Of a stretch of 64,000 bases of DNA, positions 61,765 to 64,000 are shown piece by piece. The stretch covers positions 434,001-498,000 of the forward strand of contig CAWJTQ010000002.1 in assembly GCA_963845695.1 (NCBI GenBank), given 5' to 3'. This stretch comes from CAWJTV01 sp963845695. Its GTDB lineage: Bacteria > Planctomycetota > Planctomycetia > Isosphaerales > Isosphaeraceae. The position numbers were made by a program, and so were the translations under genes. Below the pieces are notes generated by a model, which was not told the origin of the DNA, searched no databases, and was given only the letters and a program-made list of their open reading frames with translations. The number at the start of each line of letters is the position of its first letter. Position 1 is the stretch's first letter.

Positions 61765-62433
61765 CGGGCGTTCCTCCTTTGGCTCGAGACGCCGTACCGC
61801 GCGACGAGGCAGCACTACCGCGGCGGTGACCTTCCAGGTCAGAGCGCGGACCATCGGCGGGCGGTGGTGGAAATCCGGGGAGATTGAGCGTCGCGGCGCC
61901 GGGCGGCGCCATGAGGCAGTGGAGTGCGCGGTCTGGTCCATCGTGCAAGGCTCGGCGAGTCGCCGTCCTGGACCAATTCGCAGGGGCTTGATTCAAGAGG
62001 GGCAATCCCATCTGCCCTGATACCTCAACGAGGTCGCAATCCATTGCCGTGTATCCCGGCATCGGGCAGGCGACAGAATAGAGATTCTCGGCCCCCGCAT
62101 CAAGCGGAGTTTTCTCGGCATCGTCAATCCCGCCGTCAGCGAAGTTAAACTCTCCTCTGGCTTTCTTTGTCATCCATCCATTTGTGGTTTGTGAGATGGT
62201 TGTGCGCTCATCGCGTGTGGATGGTTGTGGATACCGAAGAACGAGGATTGCATGCGCCCGTGATTCGTTGGCTCGGGCTCTGTTTCGGTTCAGAGGCTCC
62301 CGCACTACTGTTATCGGGCCTCGGTTTTTGAAGAACATGAACGCGATTCCCGGGATGGCGAAAAGATTGAAGCCATAACCTGCACGGAGCCATTGTGATA
62401 CGAAGAAGCGCGAGATTCCAGATCGAGGAGGCT

Positions 62434-62505
62434 GATTTGCGAGCGAGCGGGTGTTGGGTTCGTTTTCTCGATCTGCGAGCGAGCGGGTGTTGGGTTCGTT
62501 TTCTC
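62434..62505. repeat. Two tandem copies of a 36-bp unit
   Basis: A unit starting GATTTGCGAGCGAGCGGGTG occurs at 62434-62469 and 62470-62505 with one change (GATTTG/GATCTG). A third copy begins with GATTTG and then diverges. Intergenic. Confidence 0.8.
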
Positions 62506-62863
62506 GATTTGTGATCAGCGACAATTAGAATTCCTCGTGTTGCCTCAGCCAAGAATGTTACCAATTGATCGACAGGCAAAGCGCGGTGCTCTGCCGCCGT
62601 CTTGCCACTGAGGGCATGGTCTTTGTCAATCGATCCGAATCCTGATGAGTTCCCACTTTCTCGGCCCTCGGTTTCCCTCACGACCGAGATCCCTCGAACC
62701 GGCTCAGTCCTGACCTCGCCACTCTTCGACGTCGCGAGATTCCACCAGAGTCGCCGGAACTGAACAAAATATCAAGTGAACATGATCTGTAATTCCCTCG
62801 CTCAGCCGAGGCCGTCCAGGGCCTCCGGATCGAACCCATATCTATCCCCCCTCCCACGCCGTG

Positions 62864-62884
62864 AACGGCCCCTCCCGGGCCGTT
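62864..62884 (+). terminator. Possible intrinsic terminator hairpin
   Basis: AACGGCCC, a CTCCC loop and GGGCCGTT, followed by only two more T. The short T-run makes it a weak candidate; no upstream plus-strand gene is evident. Confidence 0.3.
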
Positions 62885-63197
62885 TTACTGGACAAAACAA
62901 CGACTGTACACGGGCCTGACTCGCCCTTTGACGATGGCCTTTCCAGTCCCTTGCGCTCCCGGCTGAGGTCGTGGGCGGCCCCTCGGGGTCGCCACGGTTG
63001 ATCAGGGCGATCGGCCTGGGACGCTACTGGCCTCGCAGGTGCAGACCTTGATCGTCTCTGGGTGTCCGGTAACGGCCATGCCGAACCCTGTCTGGCTCGC
63101 AACGATTCGGGTTCGCCGACTCCCAGTTTCGGGTTTGGTGACAGTCTCCGTCGTCGAGTCCGCCACACGCGCGTCGACCAGGGATCGCCCTCCTGCC

Positions 63198-64000
63198 TTA
63201 CTGCTTCTCTTTCGCATCGACGACCACCGGCTTCTCACCGGCCGCGTTCCCATCCTGGACGATATGAATCAGTGATTGTGCCATCACGTGACGCCACTCT
63301 CGGACGCGGCGCTGCAAGGTCCGTAGCAGCCCGTCCGGGAACCGGCTGGGGTAAACTTCCTGCAACCGCTCCATCAAGGACTTGGCCGTCGAGTCGGGAT
63401 CGGGCTGGAGCCACAAGAGGATCTCCGGCCAGACCTCCTCGAACGGGTCCTTCCGAGTTCGCCAAGTTCGCGGTGAAGAGGCCTCACATCCGATGGGTCG
63501 GACGGACTTCCCCCTCTCGCCACAACTCCGGGAGCTTGGCGAGGAACTCATCGAGGCTCTGCCGCTCCGGGCCGTGACTCAGGTCGCCCGAGCCGAGCGC
63601 AGCAAGAGCGGCTTGTCCCTCGCGGATCTGATGCAGGAGTTCCGCCGGATCGAGCGGGGCAAGTCCCGCCCGGAGGGCTTCCTTGGCCGCGTCAGAGACC
63701 GAGGCGTGAGCCAGGAGACGTTCGCAAGGTGTCGCCGGCTTGTGATACCGCTTCTTGATCTTGGCCCCGTCCCGCGTCTTGGACAGGAGCTTGAACGACG
63801 GTTGGAAATAATTCACATACAAGCGGACCATCGGTAAAGGCGGGCAAGGCACTGGCCGGCGATCAGGCCGGAGAACCGGCGGTAGCCCACGAACCGGCGG
63901 ATCACCGAGCCGTTCTTCTGCTCGATCCAGGCTTGGTCATTCTTCTTGTAAGGGCGCGAACGCGTGAACTCGATCTTCTGCTCCTCGCAGTAGCCCTGGA
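63198..64000 (-). pseudogene. IS transposase/integrase (rve), C-terminal part, frameshifted, continues beyond the window
   Basis: Reading from the right edge on the minus strand: EFTRSRPYKKNDQAWIEQKN, then RRFVGYRRFSG, the end of an rve integrase core with the DDE Glu region. After a break near 63850 it continues YVNYFQPSFKLLSKTRDGAK, and after a second near 63480 reads DPFEEVWPEILLWLQPDPDS to the stop at 63198. This is the C-terminal part of an insertion-sequence transposase of the integrase type. Two breaks suggest a dead copy or indel errors. The IS end should lie between 63198 and about 62900. Confidence 0.75.

Larger units (their letters stand above)
61765..63197. other. Long non-coding region with tandem repeats and a hairpin
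   Basis: About 1.43 kb without a convincing gene. It holds the 36-bp tandem repeat at 62434-62505 and the hairpin at 62864-62884. Minus-strand frames across the repeat yield repeated NEPNTRSLA-type peptides that I regard as translated repeat, not protein. Confidence 0.5.

Noticed and set aside
61568..62524. 318-residue minus-strand open frame with NEPNTRSLA repeats
   Set aside because: It translates an intergenic tandem repeat and overlaps the true start of the TPR gene in another frame.

Overview
The window is about 64 kb of GC-rich bacterial DNA. The gene content points to a planctomycete, most likely in the Isosphaeraceae. Pointers are an ECF sigma factor with a long C-terminal extension, a Ser/Thr kinase next to a PP2C phosphatase, an FG-GAP/ASPIC-UnbV lipoprotein, a very large TPR protein, a Uma2-family protein and GC-rich dispersed palindromes. 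This placement rests on gene families, not on a phylogenetic marker.

Layout. 1-4.8 kb: end of a type I restriction operon (hsdR C-terminus, YgjP-like metallopeptidase), a frameshifted ART-like toxin gene, a HutX-like haem protein, and a DUF5678-like/retropepsin-like pair. 5.2-16 kb: a minus-strand run containing an Lhr-type helicase, an LpxH-like phosphoesterase, a one-TM protein, and a tightly overlapping block of HEXXH peptidase, enolase-superfamily enzyme, alpha/beta hydrolase and small basic protein. 17.4-23.4 kb: a rearranged type I restriction locus with a HigBA-like toxin-antitoxin pair, an hsdM tail, a YhcG/DUF1016 nuclease, a mosaic scar, a small accessory gene, hsdS, a NucS-like nuclease with an altered active site, an hsdR start, a nested palindrome and a truncated ygjP. 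23.5-27.8 kb: an ExuT-like MFS transporter, a repeat element, a RhuM gene, and a type III Res/subtilase scar with a small I9-like protein. 27.8-43 kb: Ser/Thr kinase and PP2C phosphatase, PIG-L deacetylase, CobL, Uma2, a MEMO-like protein with a hydrolase, a receiver protein, a multi-PAS histidine kinase with its response regulator, and a second MFS transporter. 43-64 kb: two secreted planctomycete-type proteins, an AAA ATPase/TOPRIM pair, a TPR glycosyltransferase, a YbdK-like ligase, an ECF sigma-TolC fusion, ferredoxin, cyclophilin, a giant TPR protein, and a degenerate transposase at the right edge.

How the genes fit together. The accessory material (restriction remnants, toxins, RhuM, subtilase, AAA/TOPRIM) looks like a defence island that has been recombined and is partly decayed. 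The remainder is ordinary chromosomal housekeeping, signalling and envelope content.

A dominant technical feature is the frameshifts. At least twenty single-base reading-frame breaks occur inside genes whose protein sequence stays conserved on both sides, including core-type genes. This suggests residual indel errors in the assembly more than mass pseudogenisation, so broken genes are annotated across their full span and the break is noted.
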